Shown: positions 5,965 through 15,219 of the stretch, piece by piece
Numbering within the stretch: the stretch's first letter is position 1
Layout: each line of letters starts with the position of its first letter
NCBI RefSeq assembly: GCF_003014535.1
Contig: NZ_PYGD01000002.1
Location: 310,001 to 374,000 of the forward strand
Reading direction: 5' to 3'
DNA from: Taibaiella chishuiensis
GTDB taxonomy: Bacteria; Bacteroidota; Bacteroidia; Chitinophagales; Chitinophagaceae
Length of the DNA: 64,000 nucleotides
Translations under genes and position numbers: made by a program
The notes under the pieces: model-generated
The model's input: the letters and a program-made list of their open reading frames with translations, nothing else
What the model was told of the DNA's origin: nothing
Database searches by the model: none

Positions 5965-8943
5965 ATGGCGATGATTCGGAGATTATACCTGTTTACCTGT
6001 TGCCTTTTGTTGTGCGGATGCCTTCCGGGTATGACGCCTGCTTATGCCCAGGCTCCGGGTGTAGCGTACAACCGTTTCCAGTATAAACGCTATAAATGGA
6101 AGGTATTGCCGGTAGGCGCCTTCCGGGTTTACTACCCGCAGGGTTATGATAGCCTGGCCAGCTTTACCTCGGTACAATTGCCCCTCATTGCCGAAAAGGT
6201 AAAAAAGGAAATGGGGGTTCCAGTAAAAGCTACACCCAATATTATCCTGTACCCGGCGATCGACCAGTTATATACTTCCAATATCGGCTTGAAGGGTGAA
6301 GGGCATTTGCCGTTCCCGACTATATACCTGAAAGGCAGTCGCGTTACGCTGGCCTTCGATGGCTCGTATGAGCACTTCCGTACCCAGCTGGCCGGCGCAT
6401 GGGCGCGGTTATGCTGGGAAGAACAATTTCAAAACGACCTGGAAGAGCAGGCTCTGTCGAGGCGGCAATTAATGCCGGCCTGGTTTCGCGAAGGGGCTAT
6501 CGCCTATTTCGCCCGGGGCTGGCGCCTGGTTGATGAAGATAACTGGTTATCGCTGCAGGGCAGCCGGCAGGACTGGGAGCTGCTAAGCGCGGCTCACCCG
6601 GAACAGGCAGGACAGGCCTTTTGTTATTTCCTGTCGCGCAGGTACCGGCCCGATGCGGCCCGGCAACTGGTGTTCCAGTTGCGTAAAGGTAAATCGCTGA
6701 GCCGCGCCGTACGCCTGGTGGCCAAGCGCCCGCTCGATACCCTTACCCAACAATGTCTCCGTTTTTACCGCGAACGTATGGATACAATGGTATCCGCAAC
6801 AGATACGCTCCGCGACCAGCTGTTGCAGGCACATAAAGGCAGCAGGTTACAAACGCTCCTATACAGCGCCGATGGCAAACAGGTGGCTTATGTAACCGAA
6901 AAGGAGCACAATCGCCGGCTCTATATTACGAACATTACACAATTACAACAGCAACAGCAAAGCAAATCTGTGCAGCGCTACCTGTTGCCGCCCTGGATGG
7001 AGGATCACGAGGCCGATCCTTATCCTTTGCTGCATTGGTCCGAAGCGGATAAACAATGGTATGCGGTACAGCCGGAACAGGGCTGGGTACAGGTAAAACG
7101 TTATGGCGCCGGTGGCGCTTTGATCGACCGACATAAGCTGTATGGGGTAGATGGCGTAAGCGCGATACTGGGCTGGAGCCGCGATCAGTGGCTGATGGCC
7201 GCTTACCGTAAGGCTAAAAGTGATATTGTCGTGTATAACGCCGCTAGCCTGCGGTTCAGCCCGCTTACCGACGACCCGGAAGATAATACGGAACCCGCAT
7301 GGGATGCAGGTAATACCCAATTGCTTTACCGTTCGGGTTATCCTTCCGATAGCCTGTATCATGCAGACAGCATAACCAAGCCCTATGGTATTTACAGTAA
7401 AACCATAACGGGTATAAAAGGTAGTGCAAAACAGGCCGACCGGCTCCTGTGGCGCGATACAGCTTATGTTTCGTTTTATGATCCCCAAGGGTTGGCTGGT
7501 AACACGATCCGTTTACAACAAAGCACGACCGGTAGTTTGCAATACGATACTTTAAGCCCGGGTCAATATCCGGCCGCAGTGCCTGGTAGTCGTATCCGTC
7601 CCTGGTTGCGCGACTACCTTGCAGATAAGCAGCGACAGGATAGCCTGGCGGCCCTGGAGCGGCAATGGAAAAAAGACGAGGAAGCTTCTTTCCTGGGTGG
7701 CGTACTGAAAGGTAAGGACAGCAAAGGCGCTGCCAACCGCCAACGGGACAGCCTGTTGCGGGCCCTGGCCTATACACCGGGCAAAGTAAGGCCTTATATC
7801 CTGCAGCTGTACAGCGCTTATTTCTCGGCACGCATCAACAATGATTATTACATCAACCGGATGCAGCCTTACCAGGGCTACCTGGGCTCTTTTAAATTCC
7901 CGGAGGTAGGCGCTATGGTCAACGGCGGTTTTAGCGACCTGTTCGAGAATCACCATTTCAATACCGGTTATCGTATGCCTGCGGGTACGGAGGGTAGCGA
8001 CTTTTTCTTCCGTTATGAAAATACGGCCAAACGCCTCGACTGGCATGTCCTGTTTTTTAGGAAAGTAGAAAGCCTGCAACCCGATGCACAACGCGACTGG
8101 AAGGATGAACAGGGGCGGCCTTATCCGCAGATGGCCAAAGTAAAGACCCACTATTATGAACTGGGTGTACAGTACCCCCTGCATTACGACTGGTCTATAT
8201 GTTTTACCGCGGCTGCGCGCCGCGACCGTACGGTATTCCTGGCCTCCGACCGTTATAGTCTTAACTTCGAGGCGCTGCAACAATGGTGGAGCATCAATAC
8301 GTTTACCGTATCTGCAAACAAGCTGCATGCCCTGAGCCCCTTCCTGTATAAAGGCTGGGATGCCCGCCTGCTGACCGATGTGATGGTATCGACGGGTAAA
8401 CAGGCCACGCTGTTGTATGCTACAGCACTGCGTTTCAGCTATCACCAGCCCTTGTACCGCGATATTAATTTTGTACTGCGGGGTAACCTGGGTCATAGCG
8501 GCGGACAAAGCCAGGTGCTCTATAACTTTGGCGGGGTAGACAATAACATTGTGCCGAGAACGGATACTACGGTGCGTTTTAAACAGGAGGCGCCTTACGC
8601 ATTCCAGACCCTGGTAACGCCTTTTCGCGGATACCGGCAGAACAGCCTCTATGGCGGCAGTTATGTACTGTTCAATGCCGATCTGTATATCCCTTTATTC
8701 AGCCGGCAGATACCCTTGCGTACCGGGTTCTCCGCATTGAACAACCTGCAGCTCGGGCTTTTCACCGACTTTGCAGCCACCGCAAGAAAACTGGATCACT
8801 TGCCCGCAGCACCTACCCATTTGCAGTCATTTGGTTGCAGTGCCCGCACCATGCTGGCGGGTTACCCCATTCGTTTCGACCTGGCCTGGCCGCAGCAGGG
8901 CTTTTCCGCACCCCCGGTCTGGTATTTGTCGTTTACGTTCTAA
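5965..8943 (+). CDS. Large envelope protein: pseudo-peptidase, PD40 propeller and C-terminal barrel
   Basis: This 992-residue exported protein (signal peptide 1-28) begins with a domain resembling gluzincin-like 'peptidase MA' modules. The WFREGAIAYFARGW segment at about 171-184 matches the usual post-metal-site helix, but no HEXXH motif precedes it, so it is probably not an active peptidase. Residues ~290-490 contain TolB/PD40-like propeller blades (KQVAYVTEKEHNRRLYI; AWDAGNTQLLYRSG). From ~640 onward the sequence has alternating strands ending in a terminal Phe (WYLSFTF), like an outer-membrane barrel. A -7-like CATTTTTG lies at 5947-5954. The function is unknown. Confidence 0.65.
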   Translation: MAMIRRLYLFTCCLLLCGCLPGMTPAYAQAPGVAYNRFQYKRYKWKVLPVGAFRVYYPQGYDSLASFTSVQLPLIAEKVKKEMGVPVKATPNIILYPAIDQLYTSNIGLKGEGHLPFPTIYLKGSRVTLAFDGSYEHFRTQLAGAWARLCWEEQFQNDLEEQALSRRQLMPAWFREGAIAYFARGWRLVDEDNWLSLQGSRQDWELLSAAHPEQAGQAFCYFLSRRYRPDAARQLVFQLRKGKSLSRAVRLVAKRPLDTLTQQCLRFYRERMDTMVSATDTLRDQLLQAHKGSRLQTLLYSADGKQVAYVTEKEHNRRLYITNITQLQQQQQSKSVQRYLLPPWMEDHEADPYPLLHWSEADKQWYAVQPEQGWVQVKRYGAGGALIDRHKLYGVDGVSAILGWSRDQWLMAAYRKAKSDIVVYNAASLRFSPLTDDPEDNTEPAWDAGNTQLLYRSGYPSDSLYHADSITKPYGIYSKTITGIKGSAKQADRLLWRDTAYVSFYDPQGLAGNTIRLQQSTTGSLQYDTLSPGQYPAAVPGSRIRPWLRDYLADKQRQDSLAALERQWKKDEEASFLGGVLKGKDSKGAANRQRDSLLRALAYTPGKVRPYILQLYSAYFSARINNDYYINRMQPYQGYLGSFKFPEVGAMVNGGFSDLFENHHFNTGYRMPAGTEGSDFFFRYENTAKRLDWHVLFFRKVESLQPDAQRDWKDEQGRPYPQMAKVKTHYYELGVQYPLHYDWSICFTAAARRDRTVFLASDRYSLNFEALQQWWSINTFTVSANKLHALSPFLYKGWDARLLTDVMVSTGKQATLLYATALRFSYHQPLYRDINFVLRGNLGHSGGQSQVLYNFGGVDNNIVPRTDTTVRFKQEAPYAFQTLVTPFRGYRQNSLYGGSYVLFNADLYIPLFSRQIPLRTGFSALNNLQLGLFTDFAATARKLDHLPAAPTHLQSFGCSARTMLAGYPIRFDLAWPQQGFSAPPVWYLSFTF

Positions 8944-9139
8944 CGTCTGGAAAATTTATACGTAAAATTTTAGATTTATTAAGATCTTTATTTTTTTGAA
9001 CGTTAAGGCAGCGCAAAAAATAAGGACATTGTCCTAAACAGAGGATCGTACAAACGAAAGTAAGCGTTTGTAGGTATCCCAATCCCTAAATAGGTTATTA
9101 GTTTACAGATTTAGATTCTCTCACCCTAATAAGCAAATA

Positions 9140-10189
9140 ATGAAACTTTTCCTGCTAACATATTTCTTCCTGCTTGCCCATTACTCATGGTCCGGGGAGT
9201 TCGATTATAAGCGGTACAACGCCTTAATTAACGAAGCCGAATTGCAGATCGTTGATAGTGCTTACAGCACTGCTTTAATTTATTTCGATTCGGCTTTTGC
9301 CATAAATCAAAAGCCTTTCGCAAGAGATCTGTTTAATGCAAGTATCGCTGCGATTAAAGCTAACCGCAATAAGTCAGCCATCAGGTTTTGCTGGCAGTTG
9401 GCAAAAAAAGGTGTGGGCAAAGAGTTCTTCTCAAAATATTTTGAGTATTCCAGTCTTAAAAATGATGCACAATGGAAAGATATGCTCTTAACGGCGGAAA
9501 CATCCAGGAAGCAATTCGGTGAAAGTACCGGCCAATTGGTTGCTACACTCGACAGTCTTTACACAAAAGACCAGGATGTACATGTTCGATCGAGGCAAAC
9601 CGGTAGCATGACGATAAAAGAAATTATGAATTTGACCAACGATACCCTATCGCTGGCCCTTTCTAAACTCTTTGATCGCTTTGGTTTTATTGGTGAAGAC
9701 ATGCTCGGAGCACCTTTGGACGAAAATGGGCTTTTGGGTTATCGCTTTCCTTACGATATCATTATTTTACATAACTACCAGTCGAGGGATGGCGATACCT
9801 TGTTTAGCCCGGTTCTTCGGAAGGCGCTGCAAGCGGGCTTAATCAAGCCGGAAGAATTTGCGGGAATCCAGGACGGTGGCAGCAATATGCATGGACGTCC
9901 TTTCTATGGGACAACTCACTTCTATGTACAGTATTTATGTTCTATTTATTTAGAAAATTATCACAAAGAGAATTTGGTGAGCATTGAAGAAAACAGGAAA
10001 GCAATAGGGCTTTGCAGTACTGCAGACCAACTCAAAAAGACGATTTTCAATATTGAAAATCCTGGCAGCACTTTTATGATAAATGCCAGGGCTGCTCAGA
10101 TCATGAGTTTCGGAGATAAGCAATCCGAACAATACATGCTGAATAACAGCGAAGTGGTGATTGAAAAAATTCCAAACTGTAGCTTGTAA
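9140..10189 (+). CDS. Secreted hypothetical protein with a DUF6624-like C-terminal half
   Basis: This 349-residue protein has an N-terminal signal peptide (about 1-18). Residues ~25-100 look like one or two TPR-like helices (YSTALIYFDSAFAIN). The second half, about 165-270, has the pattern of DUF6624-type proteins: a helix ending FGFIGEDMLG, then a His-containing strand (IIILHNYQ), and later QDGGSNMHGRPFYGTTHFYV. That assignment is from memory of the pattern only. Base composition is more AT-rich than its neighbours, which may point to transfer. Confidence 0.5.
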   Translation: MKLFLLTYFFLLAHYSWSGEFDYKRYNALINEAELQIVDSAYSTALIYFDSAFAINQKPFARDLFNASIAAIKANRNKSAIRFCWQLAKKGVGKEFFSKYFEYSSLKNDAQWKDMLLTAETSRKQFGESTGQLVATLDSLYTKDQDVHVRSRQTGSMTIKEIMNLTNDTLSLALSKLFDRFGFIGEDMLGAPLDENGLLGYRFPYDIIILHNYQSRDGDTLFSPVLRKALQAGLIKPEEFAGIQDGGSNMHGRPFYGTTHFYVQYLCSIYLENYHKENLVSIEENRKAIGLCSTADQLKKTIFNIENPGSTFMINARAAQIMSFGDKQSEQYMLNNSEVVIEKIPNCSL

Positions 10190-10367
10190 TTTCCGGGATA
10201 TGAAAGCTTTGAATCATTGACGCAGCCCCCGAACCACGCAGTTAATCGGATCGCTTTACGCGAAAACGCTGATGGAAACAGGAAGACCAGGAGTACGGTT
10301 TGGAAGTTTGGAAACACTGTTCAGTGCTGACCTGTATATGTCGCCGGTATTGAGTTTGGGCAAAAGG

Positions 10368-10403
10368 AAAACGGGTTAAGCTATTGCGCTTAACCCGTTT
10401 TCT
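10368..10403. terminator. Hairpin terminator
   Basis: AAAACGGGTTAAG (10368-10380) pairs perfectly with CTTAACCCGTTTT (10389-10401) around an 8-base loop. It lies downstream of the last of the three leftward small secreted genes and of the rightward gene ending at 10189. Confidence 0.85.
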
Positions 10404-10444
10404 TTACGGTGTATATCGATGTTGTAACCAATAGTCTTACCGGA

Positions 10445-10879
10445 CTAAAAGATAAGGATCGCTACGTCGCATCCGTTGCCGCTCAGGTTCCAGGACATTA
10501 CATAGTTGTTGCCACCGTTGCAGGACGGATTGTTGGTACTCATGAACGGCGTTTGCTGATTAACAAAGAAATCCACGGGACCAGGTCCGATCATCCTGGT
10601 ATGATAAACGCAACCGGAACTCTGCGTTGCAGGCGGGGCAATAGTATTGAACCCGGGTAACAAGCTTACATTCGAAAAGTTGGTAGGGCCGGGGGGTAGT
10701 GTTACCGGTCCGAAATTAAACCCGTAAACCATGCCTGTCGATCCGTCTGTAATCGTGCCCAAACCGCCGGTCAGGGTAAAGGTACAGGGTGTCATGTTAT
10801 GAATAGCCAGGGAGCCGGCGAAGCTATTGCTTAACCCTGCATACAGGAGCAAAGTCAGTATCAACGTGATTTTTTTCAT
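10445..10879 (-). CDS. Small secreted four-cysteine protein, paralogue 1
   Basis: This 144-residue protein has a signal peptide (cut near SFAG, residue 22). The mature part keeps four cysteines in the same contexts as its two upstream neighbours: TPC, GCV, PSCN and a terminal CDVAILIF. Between them lie Gly/Pro/Thr-rich strands (GTITDGSTGMVYGFNFGP). I do not recognise the family. The size, four conserved Cys and beta-rich pattern suggest a small disulphide-bonded secreted domain. It is the last of three tandem genes, 50 bp after paralogue 2, with a terminator behind it. Confidence 0.75.
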   Translation of the reverse strand: MKKITLILTLLLYAGLSNSFAGSLAIHNMTPCTFTLTGGLGTITDGSTGMVYGFNFGPVTLPPGPTNFSNVSLLPGFNTIAPPATQSSGCVYHTRMIGPGPVDFFVNQQTPFMSTNNPSCNGGNNYVMSWNLSGNGCDVAILIF

Positions 10880-10929
10880 AGGTCATTTAATTGGTTGGAG
10901 ATAGATGCTTTTTTTTAAGACGTCAACGA

Positions 10930-11373
10930 TTAAAAAATGAAGAGGACTACATCGCAGTTGTTGCCGCCCGTATTCCAGTTAATCGTATAATTGTTACCGC
11001 CGTTGCAGGCCGGGTTGTTTGTGCTGGTGTACGTGTTGGAAGGTGCAGTATTCGTCATGAAAATGCTGGGCATGGCCGGGCCGACCAGGTAAACGCTGGT
11101 CACGCATCCTGAGGTCTGCAAGCCCGCCGGGGCTGTAGTGCTGAAGCCTGGTAATAAAGTTGGGTTGGCAAAGGCATTGGAACCCGCATTGATCGTCATC
11201 GGGCCAAAGCTAAAGACATAAGGCGTACCCGTAGCCGGATCGGTAATCACGCCGCGACCACCGGGGGATTGGAAAGGGCAAGGCGTGATATTCATAATGT
11301 TGAATGTGCCCGCAAAAGTGTTGGCGATTCCTGTGCTTAAGAGCAAAGCGAGCACCGATAATATTTTTTTCAT
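10930..11373 (-). CDS. Small secreted four-cysteine protein, paralogue 2
   Basis: This 147-residue paralogue of the genes on both sides has a signal peptide ending TFAG. The shared core includes ITPCPF, GVITDPATG, FSFGP, LLPGF, SGCV, NPACNGGNNY and the C-terminal NNCDVVLFIF. All four cysteines are kept. Sequence between the fixed blocks is divergent, so the copies are not recent duplicates. It is transcribed leftward, 49 bp after paralogue 3. Confidence 0.75.
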   Translation of the reverse strand: MKKILSVLALLLSTGIANTFAGTFNIMNITPCPFQSPGGRGVITDPATGTPYVFSFGPMTINAGSNAFANPTLLPGFSTTAPAGLQTSGCVTSVYLVGPAMPSIFMTNTAPSNTYTSTNNPACNGGNNYTINWNTGGNNCDVVLFIF

Positions 11374-11422
11374 CGTATCGTATTGAGGTAAGCGTTAAAA
11401 CTATGGTGTCTGGAGGGCTTGT

Positions 11423-11860
11423 TTACATAATCAGGATAACGACATCGCAACCATTTGCATTCCAGAACATACTATAAGTATTCCCGTTGTTACAAGCCGG
11501 TGCATTGGGGCTGTTGAATTGGTTATAAGGCGTGGAAGCGGTCATATGAAAGGCGATACCGCCCGGTGCGATCACTTTAATGCCTTCCACACAGCCGTAG
11601 GGAAGCAGGATGTCCTGTGCGTTGCTTTGGATGCCCGGGTACAGGTTGGGGCTAGCAAAACTGGTGGTACCTTGATTCGCGGTAAAGGGTCCGAAGTTGA
11701 AACCATAAAGTGCACCGGTAGCAGGGTCGGTGATGGTACCGATACCGCTATAGAACTGGAAGGAGCAGGGTGTGATATTCAGGATCGTGAAAGAGCCGGC
11801 AAAGCTTTTGCTGATGCCCATGCAGAAGAGGAATGCAATTAATAAACTGATCTTTTTCAT
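11423..11860 (-). CDS. Small secreted four-cysteine protein, paralogue 3 (first of the operon)
   Basis: This 145-residue first gene of the leftward trio has a signal peptide ending SFAG. It shares ITPCSF, GTITDPATGALYGFNFGP, YGCV, APACNNGNTY and NGCDVVILIM with the other two. A perfect minus-strand -7 box (CAAAGATA on the plus strand, 11998-12005) lies ~138 bp upstream and may drive the operon. The function is unknown; nothing nearby names a secretion route other than the Sec signal. Confidence 0.75.
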   Translation of the reverse strand: MKKISLLIAFLFCMGISKSFAGSFTILNITPCSFQFYSGIGTITDPATGALYGFNFGPFTANQGTTSFASPNLYPGIQSNAQDILLPYGCVEGIKVIAPGGIAFHMTASTPYNQFNSPNAPACNNGNTYSMFWNANGCDVVILIM

Positions 11861-12360
11861 CGGTTGTTTAGTTTAAGTGGATTAAGAAATAAAAATTAAG
11901 GTTTGTGTAAGGAAGTGTAGACCTGTCGAAAGATCGATCGTAAAAAAGCACATGCATCAAAAAGCTGCTCTGGCTGGTGCTCCCGGTTTGTCTGTTACAA
12001 AGATATCCGTCCCACGTATTGTTTAAAATGGTAATGAGCAAGTGAGTACTATAAGCCCTTAGTTGTGCAATCCTGTAAAAGAACTGCACTTATACCACGT
12101 AAATGGTACCGGTAGCCTGCCTGGTGATCATGGCTGTGAGGAATTAAATGGAGGTATAAACCGGGTTGATCGCCCATGGCAAACCCTGGTCAGGCGCAAT
12201 AGTTCCGGGTATGGGGAAGGAAGCCGTATCGCTATGAGCGTTGCTGTGCCGGGTACAACAGTTGTGTTACGCCTGTTTGGGAGATATCGGAGCGGGAACT
12301 GCTTAGATAATTATTCAGGGAACAGCAGGCCGGGAGATCTTTCGTTTATGTTTTATGCGG
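11861..12360. other. Intergenic stretch without a recognised gene
   Basis: Five hundred bases lie between the three-gene secreted family and the AraC gene. No frame reads as a plausible protein. The only signal seen is a minus-strand TAnnTTTG box (complement of 11998-12005) with no clear TTG partner. Confidence 0.5.
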
Positions 12361-13329
12361 CTAAGCCTCCCTGCTGTATTGCTTCGGCTTCATACCGGTA
12401 TGCTTTTCAAACAACCTGGTGAAATGGCTAAGGTTGGAAAAGCCCAGCTGGTAGCCTACTTCCGATACCGTATGGCCTTTTTCCCGTAATAAGGCGGCTG
12501 CATGCTGCATCCTGATCTTTTGGTAATAGTTGTAAATGCTGTCTCCGAACATCTGCCGGAAAAGTCTGCCCAATTTGCTTACACTCATATGCGCGGTCTT
12601 CGCCAGTGCATTGAGTTGTGGCGGTATACTGAGGTCTGTAAACAGGGCGTTGCGTACGGCGTATACCCGGTTCATATCTTCATAGTTGAGCTGGTAATCC
12701 GAAAGCACATCCCTTTTCAGCAATGCGGTCAGAAAACAATAAATCATTTCTTCTGCCTTAACCCTGTAGAAATAGTGTGCCAGTGGATCGGCAGTGTCGG
12801 CCTGGAATACGGCTGTTGCGATAGCTTGTAAACCGGGAGCAATAAGCTCTTCATACAGGAAGGGCTGCTGCCGGTTGAGCAGCTGCACGATATGTTGATG
12901 CGTATGGCCAGCAGACAGCAGCTCCTGCAGCAATCCGATCTCTATACCGATAATGATGTTATGGATCATCACATGTGCCGGTATATCCAGGTCTACGCCC
13001 TGGTCGAAGGTCGACACCTGGATGGAGGACAGCATCCTGGAATCCGGTTGAAGCGCGACGCCGGGCTTATGGGCTATTACATTTCTGAAGCTGAAAACCA
13101 GGGTGTCCTCATTGCCTGGTTTTTCTTTGCGCTTAATGATCATCCTTTCTTTCAGCTCAAACTGTTGCAGCATGATACGCAGGCGCGGCGAAACCGCGAT
13201 CCGGCGTATATATCCCGTGCCCAGTTTGGCCGGAAGGTTGAGCCTGCCCGTTTTATCGGTTGTGCCCCCCAGCTTTTTAAGATGTTGCAGGAAATCGGGG
13301 ATGACAGGAATGTTGCCGCCTTTCTTCAT
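12361..13329 (-). CDS. AraC-family transcriptional regulator
   Basis: This 322-residue protein has a C-terminal double helix-turn-helix at about 220-320: LNALAKTAHMSVSKLGRLFRQMFG, then VSEVGYQLGFSNLSHFTRLFEKHTGMKPKQYS, the AraC/XylS signature. The N-terminal ~200 residues form the sensor part with no recognised ligand motif. It is divergent from the FAD monooxygenase at 13421, with 91 bp between the start codons, so it probably controls that gene. Confidence 0.9.
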   Translation of the reverse strand: MKKGGNIPVIPDFLQHLKKLGGTTDKTGRLNLPAKLGTGYIRRIAVSPRLRIMLQQFELKERMIIKRKEKPGNEDTLVFSFRNVIAHKPGVALQPDSRMLSSIQVSTFDQGVDLDIPAHVMIHNIIIGIEIGLLQELLSAGHTHQHIVQLLNRQQPFLYEELIAPGLQAIATAVFQADTADPLAHYFYRVKAEEMIYCFLTALLKRDVLSDYQLNYEDMNRVYAVRNALFTDLSIPPQLNALAKTAHMSVSKLGRLFRQMFGDSIYNYYQKIRMQHAAALLREKGHTVSEVGYQLGFSNLSHFTRLFEKHTGMKPKQYSREA

Positions 13330-13420
13330 GATTTACCAGATAAGACTATTATAAGCTCAAATATAGCTATTTTAATCCTATGCAATATTTCAATTTTGTG
13401 CGGAACAAAAGGAAAATGAC

Positions 13421-14935
13421 GTGAATAATAAAAATGAGTATGCCGTAATTATTGCAGGAGCCGGTCCTACAGGTTTGATGCTGGCCTGTGAATTAAACCT
13501 TATGGGCGTGGATGTCGCCGTCTTCGAGCGCCGCGAGCAGGGAACCACCGGGGCTTCGCGTGCGCCGGGTATTCATTCCAGGACGATGGAGATCCTGGCG
13601 ATGCGGGGCCTTGCAGACCGTTTCAGACAAGCAGGCACTTCCCTGCCTTTCGTCTTGTTTTCCGGTATGCCTATGCATCCTAAATCCATGGACCCCGACT
13701 GGCCGGATGGCCTTATTTTACCCCAACATCAAACCGAGGCTTTCCTGCTTGAGCGTGCCCTGGCATTGGGCGTGGTCATTCATTGGTCAACGGAATTGTT
13801 GTATTTCCAGCAGGAGGAAAGCCAGGTTACGCTATGGGTGAAGGAACAAGGCGCCGTCAAAACATTTCGCGCGCAATACCTCGCCGGCTGTGACGGGGGC
13901 AGCAGTGTGATACGCAAATTATGCGGCGAACCCTTCAGCGGTGAAGACGCGGTGTCGCATTGGCTGGTGGCCGATGTGCAACTGGATCGGCCGCCAGCTG
14001 ACGGCGCTGCCTTCGGCAGGAACCTGCGTATCGGTACTTACCAGGTTACAGATATCGAAGACGACTGGTTCCGGGTAAGTTTACTGACCCTTGTACCGCC
14101 ACAGGACCGTTATGCACCGGTCACCCTGGAAGAACTCCGGCAAGCGATGATCGAAGGTATCGGCACGGATTTCGGGTTGCGCTCCGCACGCTGGCTGTCC
14201 CGTTTCGGCGATGGTTTCCGGCAGGTACAACAATACCGGCATCAACGGGTATTCCTGTTGGGTGATGCTGCGCATACGCATTCCCCCATAGGAGGCCAGG
14301 GCCTGAACCTCGGTATCCAGGATGCCTTTAACCTGGGCTGGAAGCTGGCCCTCGTTGTACAGGGACAAGCGCCCGGTTCCTTGCTGGATACCTTTAACGA
14401 AGAACGTAAGGAGGTGGGCGCCGCCGTATTAAAGATTGCCAGGGCTCAGACGGCATTGATCAAACCCGGCACACAGATCGAAGCCCTGCGCGGTCTTATC
14501 GCGGACCTGCTTACTATGCCTGATGTGATACTTCACTTATCCAAGTTGTTCAGTGGCCTGGGGGCACGTTACTCCTGGGCGGCAGACCAGCACCCGCTTG
14601 TAGGGCAACGCGTACCGGATTTTCAGATAAGGACAGGCAAAGGCGCCCGCACTTTGTTTGAACAGTTACAAAACGGGCGCCCCGTATTGTTGCATTTCGA
14701 TGCAAAGAACCGTCTTATTTTACCCGAGCCTTACACAACACGTGTCGACAGCGTCGAGGTAGCGCCGCTTGCCGACCGGGGGGAGCCGGTATGGAAGCTG
14801 CCGGTAGTGGGACAGGTACCCGCCCTGGCGTATGCATTTGTTCGTCCTGATGGGATAGTGGCCTGGGTACAGCCTGCAGCGGACGCTTTGGATGCTGACC
14901 AGTTAAATACTGCGTTGCAAACCTGGCTGGGCTGA
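13421..14935 (+). CDS. FAD-dependent aromatic monooxygenase (PheA/TfdB/MhpA-like)
   Basis: This 504-residue class A flavoprotein monooxygenase hydroxylates an aromatic or polyketide-like substrate with NAD(P)H and O2. The FAD-binding GAGPTG is at about 13-18, a DG motif is in GCDGGSSVIRK, and the GD motif GDAAH is at 281-285 in GDAAHTHSPIGGQGLNLG. The C-terminal ~110 residues resemble the thioredoxin-like tail of the group (VWKLPVVGQVPALAYAFVRPDGIVAWV). The start is GTG at 13421, with a -7-like CAATTTTG at 13391-13398. A divergent AraC gene suggests substrate induction. This may be detoxification or antibiotic inactivation; the substrate is not known. Confidence 0.88.
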   Translation: MNNKNEYAVIIAGAGPTGLMLACELNLMGVDVAVFERREQGTTGASRAPGIHSRTMEILAMRGLADRFRQAGTSLPFVLFSGMPMHPKSMDPDWPDGLILPQHQTEAFLLERALALGVVIHWSTELLYFQQEESQVTLWVKEQGAVKTFRAQYLAGCDGGSSVIRKLCGEPFSGEDAVSHWLVADVQLDRPPADGAAFGRNLRIGTYQVTDIEDDWFRVSLLTLVPPQDRYAPVTLEELRQAMIEGIGTDFGLRSARWLSRFGDGFRQVQQYRHQRVFLLGDAAHTHSPIGGQGLNLGIQDAFNLGWKLALVVQGQAPGSLLDTFNEERKEVGAAVLKIARAQTALIKPGTQIEALRGLIADLLTMPDVILHLSKLFSGLGARYSWAADQHPLVGQRVPDFQIRTGKGARTLFEQLQNGRPVLLHFDAKNRLILPEPYTTRVDSVEVAPLADRGEPVWKLPVVGQVPALAYAFVRPDGIVAWVQPAADALDADQLNTALQTWLG

Positions 14936-15120
14936 GATGCAAAGAAATTGTATGTTCTTTAATGCTAACCAGCATGCATAGCGGATTGCAAAAGGCTTTA
15001 AGGGTACCGGCGTAACGGGGCGCTGTCCGGCAGATAAATATATACGCCGACCTTAAGGTACCGGACCCGGGCAGCGCTGTCTTTGTCCTGCGTCTTATGT
15101 AGATTGCTGTATGCCCTCAT

Positions 15121-15162
15121 AAAAAGTGATGACCATCCCTGCAGGGATGGTCATCACTTTTT
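15121..15162. terminator. Perfect 42-bp palindromic terminator
   Basis: AAAAAGTGATGACCATCCC (15121-15139) and its exact complement (15144-15162) flank TGCA, giving a 42-bp perfect palindrome with A and T runs at its ends. It sits between the convergent monooxygenase and the type IX cargo gene and should terminate both. Confidence 0.9.
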
Positions 15163-15219
15163 ATGTTACTTATTTTGGTTAAGGCGTACTGGTTACAGTC
15201 CCTGAAAATATAAGTTGTT

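Noticed and set aside
10200-10367. Short plus-strand frame containing GSLYAKTLMETGRPGVRFG, a possible gene remnant
   Set aside because: There is no start context and no recognisable family; too little to call a pseudogene.
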